A DNA stretch of 64,000 bases from JAIBAJ01 sp965284645 (GTDB lineage: Bacteria; Bacteroidota; Bacteroidia; JAIBAJ01). The first letter of the stretch is position 1. Each line of letters begins with the position of its first letter. Shown here piece after piece: positions 1 through 7,845 of this stretch. The position numbers and the translations under genes are program-made. The stretch is from positions 1,984,001-2,048,000 of the forward strand of contig OZ260106.1 in assembly GCA_965284645.1 (NCBI GenBank). The letters are read 5' to 3'. Under the pieces are notes generated by a model. It was not told where the DNA came from. It searched no databases and worked only from the letters and a program-made list of their open reading frames with translations.

Positions 1-434
1 GTTACATAATAATCGATTTCAGCTGGAGATAATGCTTTGAAATAGACCTTGGTAAGCACAGCGAATTTTTCGATTTTAGTCTGACTACGTAAGCAAACGC
101 CCGTATAGACTTCATGCATTTTGCCGGAAAGTTTTTGCAGCATTTCCTTGGCCTCCGACTCCGATTCGGGTTTGTTCAGCACTTGGTCATCAACCCAAAC
201 AATAGTATCGGCCGTAAGCAAAACATGGTTTCCGAGTTCTTCGTGATGAAAGGCTAGGGCTTTTTGCTCGCATAAATACAAGGGAATTTCTTGGGCTTTT
301 AAATGCGGTGGAAAGTGCTCATCGGTAGGTTTTACCAGCACCTGAAAATCAAGTCCGAGCCCTTCGAGCAGTTGTTTACGACGGGGCGAACCCGAACCGA
401 GCAAAATAGGAAAGGGGAGGGGCCAGTTTTTCAT
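1..434 (-). CDS. maf: Maf family nucleotide pyrophosphatase, 3'-truncated by window edge
   Basis: Maf/HAM1-fold enzymes hydrolyse non-canonical or pyrimidine nucleoside triphosphates to monophosphates in the cytosol. The gene starts at an ATG at 434 and runs off the left edge, so about 144 codons are visible. The N terminus reads LLGSGSPRRKQ, the Maf S-x-S-P-R-R substrate loop. Further on comes TADTIVWVDD, matching the conserved T-A-D-T motif with its catalytic aspartate, and then a KMHEVYTGV segment typical of the family. The start lies 6 bases beyond the UbiA-type gene's stop, so it is probably the last visible gene of the leftward pheS-PAP2-UbiA-maf run. Family assignment is firm. Which Maf subtype it is (dTTP/UTP or m7GTP) was not decided. 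Confidence 0.9.
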   Translation of the reverse strand, partial: MKNWPLPFPILLGSGSPRRKQLLEGLGLDFQVLVKPTDEHFPPHLKAQEIPLYLCEQKALAFHHEELGNHVLLTADTIVWVDDQVLNKPESESEAKEMLQKLSGKMHEVYTGVCLRSQTKIEKFAVLTKVYFKALSPAEIDYYV

Positions 435-440
435 TTTGGA

Positions 441-1439
441 TTAATAGCCTACCTCAACTTGAGCTTGCGGAACAACTTCTTGCACCACAGGTTGAGGGTC
501 GAAATAAGGTTTTAAAGTGTACCAAAAAACTACCATTGAGCAAATGCCAGTAAGCATAACGACTTTACTCAAAAGGCTGGCTCTGCTGAAATCTTTTTTG
601 GATTTGGCGAAGGCTATTACAGCACCTAAAAGAAGCAAGGGCAGACTGATGGCTAAACTGAAATAGTAAAAAGACACGGTATCTTTGGTGGTCCATTGAA
701 TATATTCCACATAGCCTAAGCAACCTAAAAGAGAGCCAACAAAGAGCAAGGCCACAACTTTGCTAATGCCGATGCCCCACGCAACTGGCATGGTTTGGCA
801 ATCCGTTTCTTTATCGCCTTCCATGTCTTCCATGTCTTTGACTATTTCTCTTACCATAGAAATAAGGAATGCAAAGGCCGCGTAGCCTATAACAAAGTTC
901 AAATCGATAATATCTTTACGGTACATGCGACGTTCGGAGATAAGCTCGAATAGTCCTACTACCAGCGGGACAAAGCCAGTAAAAAGGGAAATAACCAAGT
1001 TGCCGATTAGGGGTAGCTTTTTGTATGATGTGGTGTAAAACCAAAGCAAACCGATGATGAACAAAGGAACAATGGCCAACATCATTACTCCGATGCGGTA
1101 GGCAAGAAAAACGCCAATACCTAATCCAAGCAGGGTATGCACCCAATAGAGAACCCAGGCTGTTTGGTTGCTGATTTCCTTTCCTACAAATAGTTTTTCA
1201 GGTTTGTTGATTTGGTCGGCTTCGCTATCAAATATATCATTAACGATGTAGCCTCCTGCCGACATGAGGGCAGTGGAAATAATAACCAAAACAAAATCGA
1301 AATCAGGATAGCTTAATTCCAAATGTTTGAGAAGTACAAAAGTTTCGAGCAGGAATTTGCGGGTTAGGATCATGGTTATTGCCATCATAACCAAATTGAA
1401 CCAGCGAATAAGTTTAAAATACGTGAGAATAGTCTTCAT
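441..1439 (-). CDS. UbiA-family prenyltransferase (geranylgeranylglycerol-phosphate geranylgeranyltransferase-like)
   Basis: Integral membrane prenyltransferase of 332 residues with roughly eight or nine hydrophobic segments. Two aspartate-rich Mg-diphosphate motifs are visible: NDIFDSEAD near residue 68 and DMEDMEGDKETD near residue 203. These are the paired signatures of UbiA enzymes, which transfer an isoprenoid chain from its diphosphate to an acceptor. Bacteroidota homologues are often named geranylgeranylglycerol-phosphate geranylgeranyltransferase, but the acceptor cannot be read from the sequence, and quinone or heme-pathway roles remain possible. The C-terminal tail is low-complexity (PQPVVQEVVPQAQVEV). 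It sits between the PAP2-like membrane protein and maf with very short spacers, consistent with one operon. A lipid-phosphate phosphatase beside a prenyltransferase hints at a shared isoprenoid or lipid role. Confidence 0.85.
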   Translation of the reverse strand: MKTILTYFKLIRWFNLVMMAITMILTRKFLLETFVLLKHLELSYPDFDFVLVIISTALMSAGGYIVNDIFDSEADQINKPEKLFVGKEISNQTAWVLYWVHTLLGLGIGVFLAYRIGVMMLAIVPLFIIGLLWFYTTSYKKLPLIGNLVISLFTGFVPLVVGLFELISERRMYRKDIIDLNFVIGYAAFAFLISMVREIVKDMEDMEGDKETDCQTMPVAWGIGISKVVALLFVGSLLGCLGYVEYIQWTTKDTVSFYYFSLAISLPLLLLGAVIAFAKSKKDFSRASLLSKVVMLTGICSMVVFWYTLKPYFDPQPVVQEVVPQAQVEVGY

Positions 1440-1450
1440 GAAAGAATCGA

Positions 1451-2116
1451 TCAGCTAAGGCTAACAACGGTAAGGAACATCACCACGATACCCAAGGTAA
1501 ATCCCCAATAAACTTGAGCAGGGGTGTGGGCAAACAGCTTTAGTCGGGCAAATCCGGTTAGTCCGGAAATAAATATAGAAAAGAAAACCATGGGCGTGAG
1601 ATCCACCTTAAGCAAGTAAGAAAGCCCTGCAATAGAACCTACCAAACCGCCTACACCCATCATGTGAATACTGATTTTCCAAAGTAAGGTAATGAGGGCT
1701 GAAATGATAATGGAAATCATTCCACCGATTATCATGGCATAAAAGATTGAAGGGAGAGCCACTTTTGAAAAAATCCAATAAGTTAAACCCATAAAGAAAA
1801 TGGTGACTACGAAGGCGTATTTTCGTTCTTCTCGTTTATCGATGTGGTAGGTGGTTATAATCTTTTTTCGAAACAGGTATCCAAAAACTAGGACAGGTAA
1901 AATAACCGTTGTAAGCAACAAAGTGGCATATACAAACTTGCGCATGGCAGCACTAGCCGCAAAGTCGATATAGGTGTGGCTATTGAACAGCATCCAGGCC
2001 GTAACCAAGGGCATGAACATGGGTTGGAACACGATGGACAGGATTTGTGCCATCCTTCGTTCGAAGTTGTTCCACGAGGAGGTCATGTTGCTGAGGTCTG
2101 GAATAAGTTTTTGCAT
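1451..2116 (-). CDS. PAP2-like integral membrane protein
   Basis: A 221-residue protein with about six hydrophobic segments. The second half has WKISIHMMGVGGLVG and RLKLFAHTPAQVYWG, resembling the divergent PAP2-superfamily proteins of Bacteroidota in which histidines of the C-terminal half form the phosphatase centre. The canonical K-x6-RP motif is not obvious, so catalytic activity is uncertain. It starts at ATG 2116, six bases past the pheS stop, and ends 11 bases before the UbiA-type start. The three genes read as one leftward transcription unit. Known family members hydrolyse lipid phosphates or diphosphates at the membrane. The role here is inferred only from resemblance and from the prenyltransferase next door. 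Confidence 0.6.
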   Translation of the reverse strand: MQKLIPDLSNMTSSWNNFERRMAQILSIVFQPMFMPLVTAWMLFNSHTYIDFAASAAMRKFVYATLLLTTVILPVLVFGYLFRKKIITTYHIDKREERKYAFVVTIFFMGLTYWIFSKVALPSIFYAMIIGGMISIIISALITLLWKISIHMMGVGGLVGSIAGLSYLLKVDLTPMVFFSIFISGLTGFARLKLFAHTPAQVYWGFTLGIVVMFLTVVSLS

Positions 2117-2122
2117 GGGATA

Positions 2123-3154
2123 TTAGTTTCTTTCGGCCTTAAATTGGTGGAGGAACCTTAAATCGTTTTCGGAATACATGCGAAGGTCGGGCACGCGATA
2201 CAGCAATTGGGCAATTCGTTCGATACCCATTCCAAAGGCAAAACCAGTGTATTCTTTGCTATCAATACCGCAATTGTCAAGTACATTTGGATCCACCATT
2301 CCACAACCTAAAATTTCCAGCCAACCGGTGTATTTGCAGATATTGCAACCTTTACCGCCGCAAAGGCTGCAAGAAACATCCACTTCGAAGCTGGGTTCAG
2401 TAAACGGGAAATAGCTGGGACGAAGGCGAATCTGTACATCTTGACCAAACAGTTCTTTAGCAAAATAAAGCAGAGTTTGTTTCAATTCAGCAAAGGATAC
2501 GTTCTTATCAATGTACAAGCCTTCCACTTGGTGAAAAAAGCAATGTGCCCTAGCTGAAATGGCTTCGTTTCGGTAAACCCTTCCTGGCATAATCATGCGG
2601 ATGGGTGGTTGGGTGGTTTCCATTATCCGAACCTGAACCGAAGAGGTATGGGTGCGCAATACAAATGGTTCTTCCCCTGTTGGGTTTTCAACGAAAAAAG
2701 TATCCTGCATATCGCGGGCAGGATGATTTAGTGGAAAGTTTAGGGCAGAGAAGTTATGCCAATCGTCTTCAATTTCGGGACCATCCGCAACGGTGTAACC
2801 AATACGTTCAAAAATTCCGGCTATTTTGCCTCTCACCACTGATAAAGGATGACGGCTTCCTAAGGTATATGGTTCGCCGGGTAGACTTAAATCCAAACCT
2901 GCATCTTGGCTTATGCTGTTTTGGGTTGATTCCTGGGCCGTTTGCCATTTGGCTTCTAAAAACAATTTAAGCTCGTTCAAGGCCTTCCCTACATCGCGTT
3001 TTTCAGGTCCTGGAACAAGCTTAAAATCATCAAAAAGGCCATTTAACAGACCTTTCCGGCTTAAATATTTAATTCGGAAGTTTTCGGTTGCTTCCGCTGA
3101 GGCCAAATTTTCGGTCTCCGCTTCATTTCTTATTCCGTTTATCTTGTCGAGCAT
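2123..3154 (-). CDS. pheS: Phenylalanyl-tRNA synthetase alpha subunit
   Basis: Catalytic alpha subunit of the alpha2beta2 PheRS that charges tRNA-Phe. It has an N-terminal coiled-coil arm (residues about 1-90) followed by a class II core. Visible signatures are HPARDMQDTFF, LLRTHTSSVQ-type motif 2 (VLRTHTSSVQVR), FHQVEGLYID, and motif 3 in GFAFGMGIERIAQLLY near the C terminus. Four cysteines in CSLCGGKGCNICKYTG are as seen in many bacterial homologues. The open frame extends eight codons further up (to 3178), but ATG 3154 is preferred: it lies five bases below a TATCTTTG box and the protein then begins MLDKING as usual. It heads the leftward run with the PAP2-like, UbiA-type and maf genes. 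The beta subunit gene (pheT) is not in the window, which is common. Confidence 0.97.
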   Translation of the reverse strand: MLDKINGIRNEAETENLASAEATENFRIKYLSRKGLLNGLFDDFKLVPGPEKRDVGKALNELKLFLEAKWQTAQESTQNSISQDAGLDLSLPGEPYTLGSRHPLSVVRGKIAGIFERIGYTVADGPEIEDDWHNFSALNFPLNHPARDMQDTFFVENPTGEEPFVLRTHTSSVQVRIMETTQPPIRMIMPGRVYRNEAISARAHCFFHQVEGLYIDKNVSFAELKQTLLYFAKELFGQDVQIRLRPSYFPFTEPSFEVDVSCSLCGGKGCNICKYTGWLEILGCGMVDPNVLDNCGIDSKEYTGFAFGMGIERIAQLLYRVPDLRMYSENDLRFLHQFKAERN

Positions 3155-3159
3155 AGCGG

Positions 3160-3167
3160 CAAAGATA
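3160..3167 (-). promoter_or_regulatory. Candidate -7 box of pheS (TATCTTTG)
   Basis: Reverse-strand TATCTTTG matches the Bacteroidota -7 consensus TAnnTTTG and ends five bases before ATG 3154. Transcription would then start almost at the start codon, giving a very short or absent leader. A TTTG lies about 15 bases further up, somewhat close for a -33 element. Confidence 0.5.
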
Positions 3168-3202
3168 AAACGGAACAAGAAACAAAGGGAAATGATTACA
3201 AG

Positions 3203-5701
3203 CTATTTCAATACTTGCACTTTAAATGTTTTGTTTTCGCCTTGGTGAAGAATGTTTACGAGGTACATTCCGTTGCTAAGGTTGCTGAGATCGACTTGGG
3301 CATTTTTACCAAAACTGTTAATGTTTGCAGCCAATTTACGACCTGATAAATCCATGATTTCGATTTGATCGTCTGAATTCAATCCAGTTACCATTACCAA
3401 ACCTGTGGTTGGATTTGGGAACAAGGCCATGGTTGATTGGTTTTCATCCACACCTACCGGAGTTGTGGTGCAATAGTCGATTACAAAATTATCCAAGAAA
3501 AGGAAGAACATATCGTCTGCCGCATGGTGATAGCCAATATAAACGTTTTGTCCTCCGTAGGTTGCAGCAGGAATAGCCACGGATTTTGTTGTCCACACGG
3601 TATCGCCATCGGTACTGGCTGCATTGTCGGCTGCAGCAAATAAGGTTGTGCCAGCGTTTAGGTTAGCTACTGTACTGCCAACGGTTGATATTTTTACGGT
3701 ATAACCATCGCGGTAATCATTATCGGCCATAAGGTGTTCCCACTTCAAGGTTGCACCGGTGGCAGGAATAGCTACTGGACCAAATGTCAACCAGTCGTCG
3801 GAGATACCGGTAGGAGTAAAATAGGAAATACTTCCCAAATAGAAGTTGGTATCGCCCACGGCAACCACATCATAAAACGACATCCAATCAGTGCTGTAGG
3901 CATTGTTATAAGGTGTATTGTTGTCATAGTTCGTGGCATCTAAACTGAAGCCTGAGCCTAAGTTTGATCCGCTGTAATACCTTCCGTCGAAGATGAAGGC
4001 AGTATCACAAACTGTAGTTTGTCCACCAGAATTGACCAAAATGTAATTTGTTTTTACCTCCGTATCCGTTCCTCCAGTGTTTGTGGCTGAAAGGGTTACG
4101 GTGTAATAACCTGCGCCAGAGAAGGTCATTTTCGGATTTTGAGAAGTGGACGAAGTTCCTCCTACATAAGCAAAAGTATTTGGGGTTACACTCCAAGCCC
4201 AGCTGGTTGGTGTATTGGTACTTAAATCAGTAAAGTTTACTTGTTGACCAATATTTACAACGGTATTGTCAGCAACAAAATCGGCTACCGGAGGACTCGT
4301 TTGTACACAAGGTTGATTGGTTCCTTGCAAAGTGGTTACGCCTGTATTTCCTGGATCAAGCCAAGGGGCTAATCTTCGGTTGTTGGCTGTTCCGTTGGAA
4401 ATCCAGTTGTATGACATTTTTCCATAATAGTCAGGCGAGGTAAGGGCGGTGCAATAAGAACTTCCACCGGTTAATTGGCCAACAATCAAACCTGTGCTAC
4501 CAAAAAGCGGAGAGCCTGAAGACCCGCCTTCGGTAACTCCATGTCCGTTGGTAGTCCCAGCCCAAGTTACACGCCAATGGGTATTGGAAACGGTTCCTCC
4601 ATAAGTTGTAGAAACCAAGGTAGAAGTATAGGTTGATATTTTTTTGATGTCGCCAGCTGGGTGATGAATTCCTACTCCACTTGTGGCTGCCGTATTGTTT
4701 CTATCCCAACCATTAAAATAGGGATTGTAATTTTGTGGAACACTGTTGTTTAAAAGGATCAAATAAAAATCACTATCCGCATTGCCTTGTCCGTTGGTTT
4801 GTGCCTTCAAGGTTCCGCCGGTCATGGTTTGGGAAGCTAAGGTTCCTTGGGAAGATGGATCTGTGCAGCCTGAAGCTTGGTAATTGAAATAAAATACCCA
4901 CTGGTTTAGGTCAGCAGCCGATGTTCCTTCCGCACAATGGTCAGCCGTAAGAAATAAAGGGGAGCAATCTACATTGGTATTGTTGATAAGCGAGCCTGAG
5001 CACCAGCCATATTGATTGCCAGCTTTTACAAGAATACGGGCAACACCTCTTTTTTGGTTGGCCCAGTTGGCACCTTCTGAACAGTTTACGTTTACTTCGC
5101 AATTGTCTGAATCACCAAAATCCTTGGCGTTTTTGGGCGAATAAACATTTCGGTAAAAATAGGCCACTTCGTTGATGTGCAATTGGCTATTGATTCGAGC
5201 ATTTTCAGGCAAATACAACTCAATGATGAGGGTGGAACCAAAAATCATTTCGGTGGCGAAATTCCCACTTTCCTGATTGTTTTCAGAAGTAAAAGAACCA
5301 ATCAATTGGCTTTTGTCTTCATTGTATACAAACATTTGGGCACCTCTTACCAAATAAAATTTATCGAAGTACAGGCCTAAAGCTTTTGCGTCATCTGAGT
5401 GAATTTGTAATCTCCAAACTTTTCCGCCATCAGGTAGGTCGGTCCATGAACCATGAGTACTCGGACAAATGGCTGTTTGGATGGAAGTACCTATTCGGTA
5501 AAGTTCGCCTTTCTTTTCTCTGTCTTGGTCTTCTGCCAATAATACCGATGGATCTGGTTTGGCAAGGTTTACACCTTCAACACTTTTGAATAAGGCTGGG
5601 AAGTGATTCGATAATGGCTGACCTCCATGGCTAATTTGAGCTTGGGTAGCTAAGTTCAGGCACAAAGCAAGGCCTAAAATTCCGGTAAAGATTTTTTTCA
5701 T
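3203..5701 (-). CDS. Secreted trypsin-like serine protease with PKD and jelly-roll domains and T9SS sorting domain
   Basis: A protein of 832 residues beginning MKKIFTGILGLALCLNLATQAQ, a signal peptide. ATG 5701 is chosen over the frame start at 5716. A pro-region of about 200 residues precedes a chymotrypsin-fold domain with WCSGSLINN and FLTADHC (catalytic His), SDFYLILLN (Asp) and GGSSGSPLFG (Ser), in the style of lysyl endopeptidase-like secreted proteases. A PKD domain follows (PPVADFVADNTVVNIGQQVNF onward), then a MAM/cleaved-adhesin type jelly roll (LKWEHLMADNDYRDGYTV), then a type A T9SS sorting domain starting LFPNPTTG and ending FKVQVLK. It should be exported through Sec and T9SS to the cell surface or medium. 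Substrate specificity was not determined. It is transcribed away from the DUF1801 gene's stop and shares no close operon partner. Confidence 0.9.
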   Translation of the reverse strand: MKKIFTGILGLALCLNLATQAQISHGGQPLSNHFPALFKSVEGVNLAKPDPSVLLAEDQDREKKGELYRIGTSIQTAICPSTHGSWTDLPDGGKVWRLQIHSDDAKALGLYFDKFYLVRGAQMFVYNEDKSQLIGSFTSENNQESGNFATEMIFGSTLIIELYLPENARINSQLHINEVAYFYRNVYSPKNAKDFGDSDNCEVNVNCSEGANWANQKRGVARILVKAGNQYGWCSGSLINNTNVDCSPLFLTADHCAEGTSAADLNQWVFYFNYQASGCTDPSSQGTLASQTMTGGTLKAQTNGQGNADSDFYLILLNNSVPQNYNPYFNGWDRNNTAATSGVGIHHPAGDIKKISTYTSTLVSTTYGGTVSNTHWRVTWAGTTNGHGVTEGGSSGSPLFGSTGLIVGQLTGGSSYCTALTSPDYYGKMSYNWISNGTANNRRLAPWLDPGNTGVTTLQGTNQPCVQTSPPVADFVADNTVVNIGQQVNFTDLSTNTPTSWAWSVTPNTFAYVGGTSSTSQNPKMTFSGAGYYTVTLSATNTGGTDTEVKTNYILVNSGGQTTVCDTAFIFDGRYYSGSNLGSGFSLDATNYDNNTPYNNAYSTDWMSFYDVVAVGDTNFYLGSISYFTPTGISDDWLTFGPVAIPATGATLKWEHLMADNDYRDGYTVKISTVGSTVANLNAGTTLFAAADNAASTDGDTVWTTKSVAIPAATYGGQNVYIGYHHAADDMFFLFLDNFVIDYCTTTPVGVDENQSTMALFPNPTTGLVMVTGLNSDDQIEIMDLSGRKLAANINSFGKNAQVDLSNLSNGMYLVNILHQGENKTFKVQVLK

Positions 5702-5721
5702 TTTCGGGATAAACAAGTTCC

Positions 5722-5729
5722 CAAAGGTA
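5722..5729 (-). promoter_or_regulatory. Candidate -7 box of the secreted protease gene (TACCTTTG)
   Basis: Reverse-strand TACCTTTG fits TAnnTTTG and lies 20 bases upstream of ATG 5701. A TTTG is found 13 bases further upstream, so the -33 spacing is not ideal. Confidence 0.4.
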
Positions 5730-5819
5730 AAGGATTGATTTTCAAACCGTGTTAAACCTTAATGGCTATGTTTGTCTTGTTCGCAATTTGAAAATAATAT
5801 GGCGAGCATCAAGGGGTAC

Positions 5820-6257
5820 TCAGGGTTTTCCTTGCTTTTTCCGTTTCCATTCCTTATCCACTTCCAAGGCCTGAAAAAGGAAAAACTTCAGTTCCTCCAC
5901 CGGTATTTCTTTTTCATGCTGAAAATCCTTCCAAACTACTTGTTTTCTATTGCCCTTGTCCCAAAAATTTTGTTCGTCCCAAACCAAGTTGCCATAAGCC
6001 AAGCCAAATCTCACCCCTTCATAGGTTTTATTTTTACCCCATAAAATACTAGAAGGCCAAATGAAGCAGATCATCTTGTTGCCTTTGAAATACAAAACAT
6101 TATACGAAAGACTTTCTTTGGCTAAAGGCAAACATTCCATGACCAAATGCTTTAACCGAAGACAAATTCTTTTTTCATCTTCGGTTAAAAAGTCCCAAAA
6201 CTCGTCTACATGCGAGAACTTCACATTTTGCATCTTGTATTTGGCTTGATTTTCCAT
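5820..6257 (-). CDS. DUF1801 / YdhG-like conserved protein
   Basis: A small soluble protein of up to 145 residues, in the DUF1801 (YdhG, CyaY-like fold) style. It has the typical LKHLVMECLPLAKESLSYNVLYFKGNKMICFIWPSS stretch of hydrophobic strands and ends in a lysine-rich tail (EWKRKKQGK). The first ATG (6257) is used; an ATG eight codons in (6233, MQNVKF) is equally possible. Proteins of this group are widespread, single-domain and of unproven function; some are proposed to bind iron or small ligands. It is divergent from glyA with about 95 bases between starts, so the two may share a promoter region. No operon partner is seen. Confidence 0.7.
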   Translation of the reverse strand: MENQAKYKMQNVKFSHVDEFWDFLTEDEKRICLRLKHLVMECLPLAKESLSYNVLYFKGNKMICFIWPSSILWGKNKTYEGVRFGLAYGNLVWDEQNFWDKGNRKQVVWKDFQHEKEIPVEELKFFLFQALEVDKEWKRKKQGKP

Positions 6258-6352
6258 AAGAAAGTTAATAACCTGTCGAAGAATCCAAAATTGGGTTAAA
6301 ATTCAATTCCCTAAACTCAATTACCTTCGCACCATAAATTTTCACCGTAAAA

Positions 6353-7627
6353 ATGCAACGCGATACCCAAATCTTTAACCTTATCAACAAGGAGAAAAAA
6401 CGCCAAACTGTTGGAATTGAACTTATTGCTTCCGAAAATTATGTGAGCGACCAAGTCATGAAAGCCATGGGTTCGGTACTTACCAACAAGTATGCGGAAG
6501 GTTTGCCCGGAAAACGGTATTACGGTGGTTGCGAAGTGGTCGATCAAGTGGAACAACTAGCCATCGACCGACTTAAAACGCTTTTCAATGCCGAATGGGC
6601 CAATGTTCAACCTCATTCCGGTGCCCAAGCCAATGCTGCAGTTATGCTGGCCTGTTTGAACCCAGGTGATAAAATTCTTGGTTTTAACCTTTCCCATGGT
6701 GGTCATCTCACTCATGGTTCACCTGTAAATTTCTCGGGAAAATTGTATGTTCCAAGTTTTTATGGCGTGGAAGAAGAAACAGGAAGGGTAGATTTTAATA
6801 AGGTGGAAGATACCGCCAAAAAGGAAAAGCCCAAAATGATTATCTGCGGAGCCTCAGCTTATTCTCGCGATTGGGATTATAAAACCCTTCGCGAAATTGC
6901 TGATAAAGTTGGTGCTGTTTTGTTGGCAGATATTTCTCATCCGGCCGGACTTATTGCCCGTGGCTTGTTGAATGATCCTATGCCTTATTGCCATATCGTA
7001 ACTACCACCACCCACAAAACTTTGCGTGGACCTAGAGGCGGTGTAATTATGATGGGAAAAGATTTCCAAAATCCTTTCGGACAAACCACCCCAAAAGGAG
7101 AGTTGAAAATGATGAGTGCATTATTGGATAGTGGTGTGTTCCCTGGTACACAAGGTGGTCCGTTGGAACATGTCATTGCAGCAAAAGCAGTAGCCTTTGG
7201 TGAAGCCTTGTCAGATGAGTATTTAGAGTATTGCATCCAGGTTGTAAACAATGCCAAATTAATGGCGAAATGCCTGGTAGATAAAGGCTATAAAATTATT
7301 TCAGGTGGAACCGACAACCATTGCATGTTAATTGACCTTCGTTCCAAAGGATTAACAGGAAAACAGGCTGAAAATGCCTTGGTTGAAGCGGATATTACCG
7401 TAAATAAAAATATGGTTCCTTTTGATGATAAATCACCTTTCGTAACCTCCGGTATCCGTATCGGTACCCCAGCTATCACCAGCCGCGGCGTAAGCGAAGC
7501 CTATATTCCTCAAATCGTTGATCTAATCGACAAGGTTTTGATGAATACAGACAATCACCAAGTTATTACCTCTGTTAGAAAGGATGTAAATGACTTGATG
7601 GGAGGATTCCCTTTGTTTGCCCAATAA
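6353..7627 (+). CDS. glyA: Serine hydroxymethyltransferase
   Basis: PLP enzyme of 424 residues that interconverts serine and glycine, feeding one-carbon units to tetrahydrofolate. It shows GIELIASENYVS at the N terminus, NKYAEGLPGKRYYGG, the substrate-binding HSGAQAN, and the PLP lysine in VTTTTHKTLRGPRGG (Lys at about residue 222). The length is typical. TACCTTCG about 26 bases before the ATG resembles a -7 box of the TAnnTT(T/C)G type. The gene is monocistronic in appearance, divergent from the DUF1801 gene and convergent with a small lipoprotein gene that begins its stop only four bases after the glyA stop. Confidence 0.98.
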   Translation: MQRDTQIFNLINKEKKRQTVGIELIASENYVSDQVMKAMGSVLTNKYAEGLPGKRYYGGCEVVDQVEQLAIDRLKTLFNAEWANVQPHSGAQANAAVMLACLNPGDKILGFNLSHGGHLTHGSPVNFSGKLYVPSFYGVEEETGRVDFNKVEDTAKKEKPKMIICGASAYSRDWDYKTLREIADKVGAVLLADISHPAGLIARGLLNDPMPYCHIVTTTTHKTLRGPRGGVIMMGKDFQNPFGQTTPKGELKMMSALLDSGVFPGTQGGPLEHVIAAKAVAFGEALSDEYLEYCIQVVNNAKLMAKCLVDKGYKIISGGTDNHCMLIDLRSKGLTGKQAENALVEADITVNKNMVPFDDKSPFVTSGIRIGTPAITSRGVSEAYIPQIVDLIDKVLMNTDNHQVITSVRKDVNDLMGGFPLFAQ

Positions 7628-7630
7628 GTC

Positions 7631-7798
7631 CTAAAGCACACCCATCGGTACACGGGTTCCTCGGGATCCGTCGCATTTCCTTACATGTCCGTTCGAACTA
7701 CAGGATGAAAACAACATCCCGACCAAAAGCATATAGGTTAGGCAAGAAATTAGGAAAAACATCGTTTTCCTGAAAGGAGAGGAAAATAGGAGTTTCAT
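7631..7798 (-). CDS. Small lipoprotein, 55 residues
   Basis: A short leftward gene between glyA and the TonB_C-vWA gene. The translation starts MKLLFSSPFRKTMFF, has a hydrophobic stretch ending LLVGMLFSSCSS (a lipobox-like LFSSC), and continues NGHVRKCDGSRGTRVP before ending MGVL. A basic N terminus, hydrophobic core and cysteine point to a lipoprotein signal. The mature part would be only about 23 residues with a C-D-G-x-R-G pattern. I recall similar tiny Bacteroidota proteins with a K-C-x-G-K-x-G-x-x-x-P-M-G ending, but that is memory, not a search. Its stop is four bases from the convergent glyA stop and its start faces the divergent gene at 7846. Function unknown. Confidence 0.65.
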   Translation of the reverse strand: MKLLFSSPFRKTMFFLISCLTYMLLVGMLFSSCSSNGHVRKCDGSRGTRVPMGVL

Positions 7799-7845
7799 GT
7801 TGTGGTTTTGAAAGTGTAACGTTTAAGATTGGGGGTGTATTGCTT

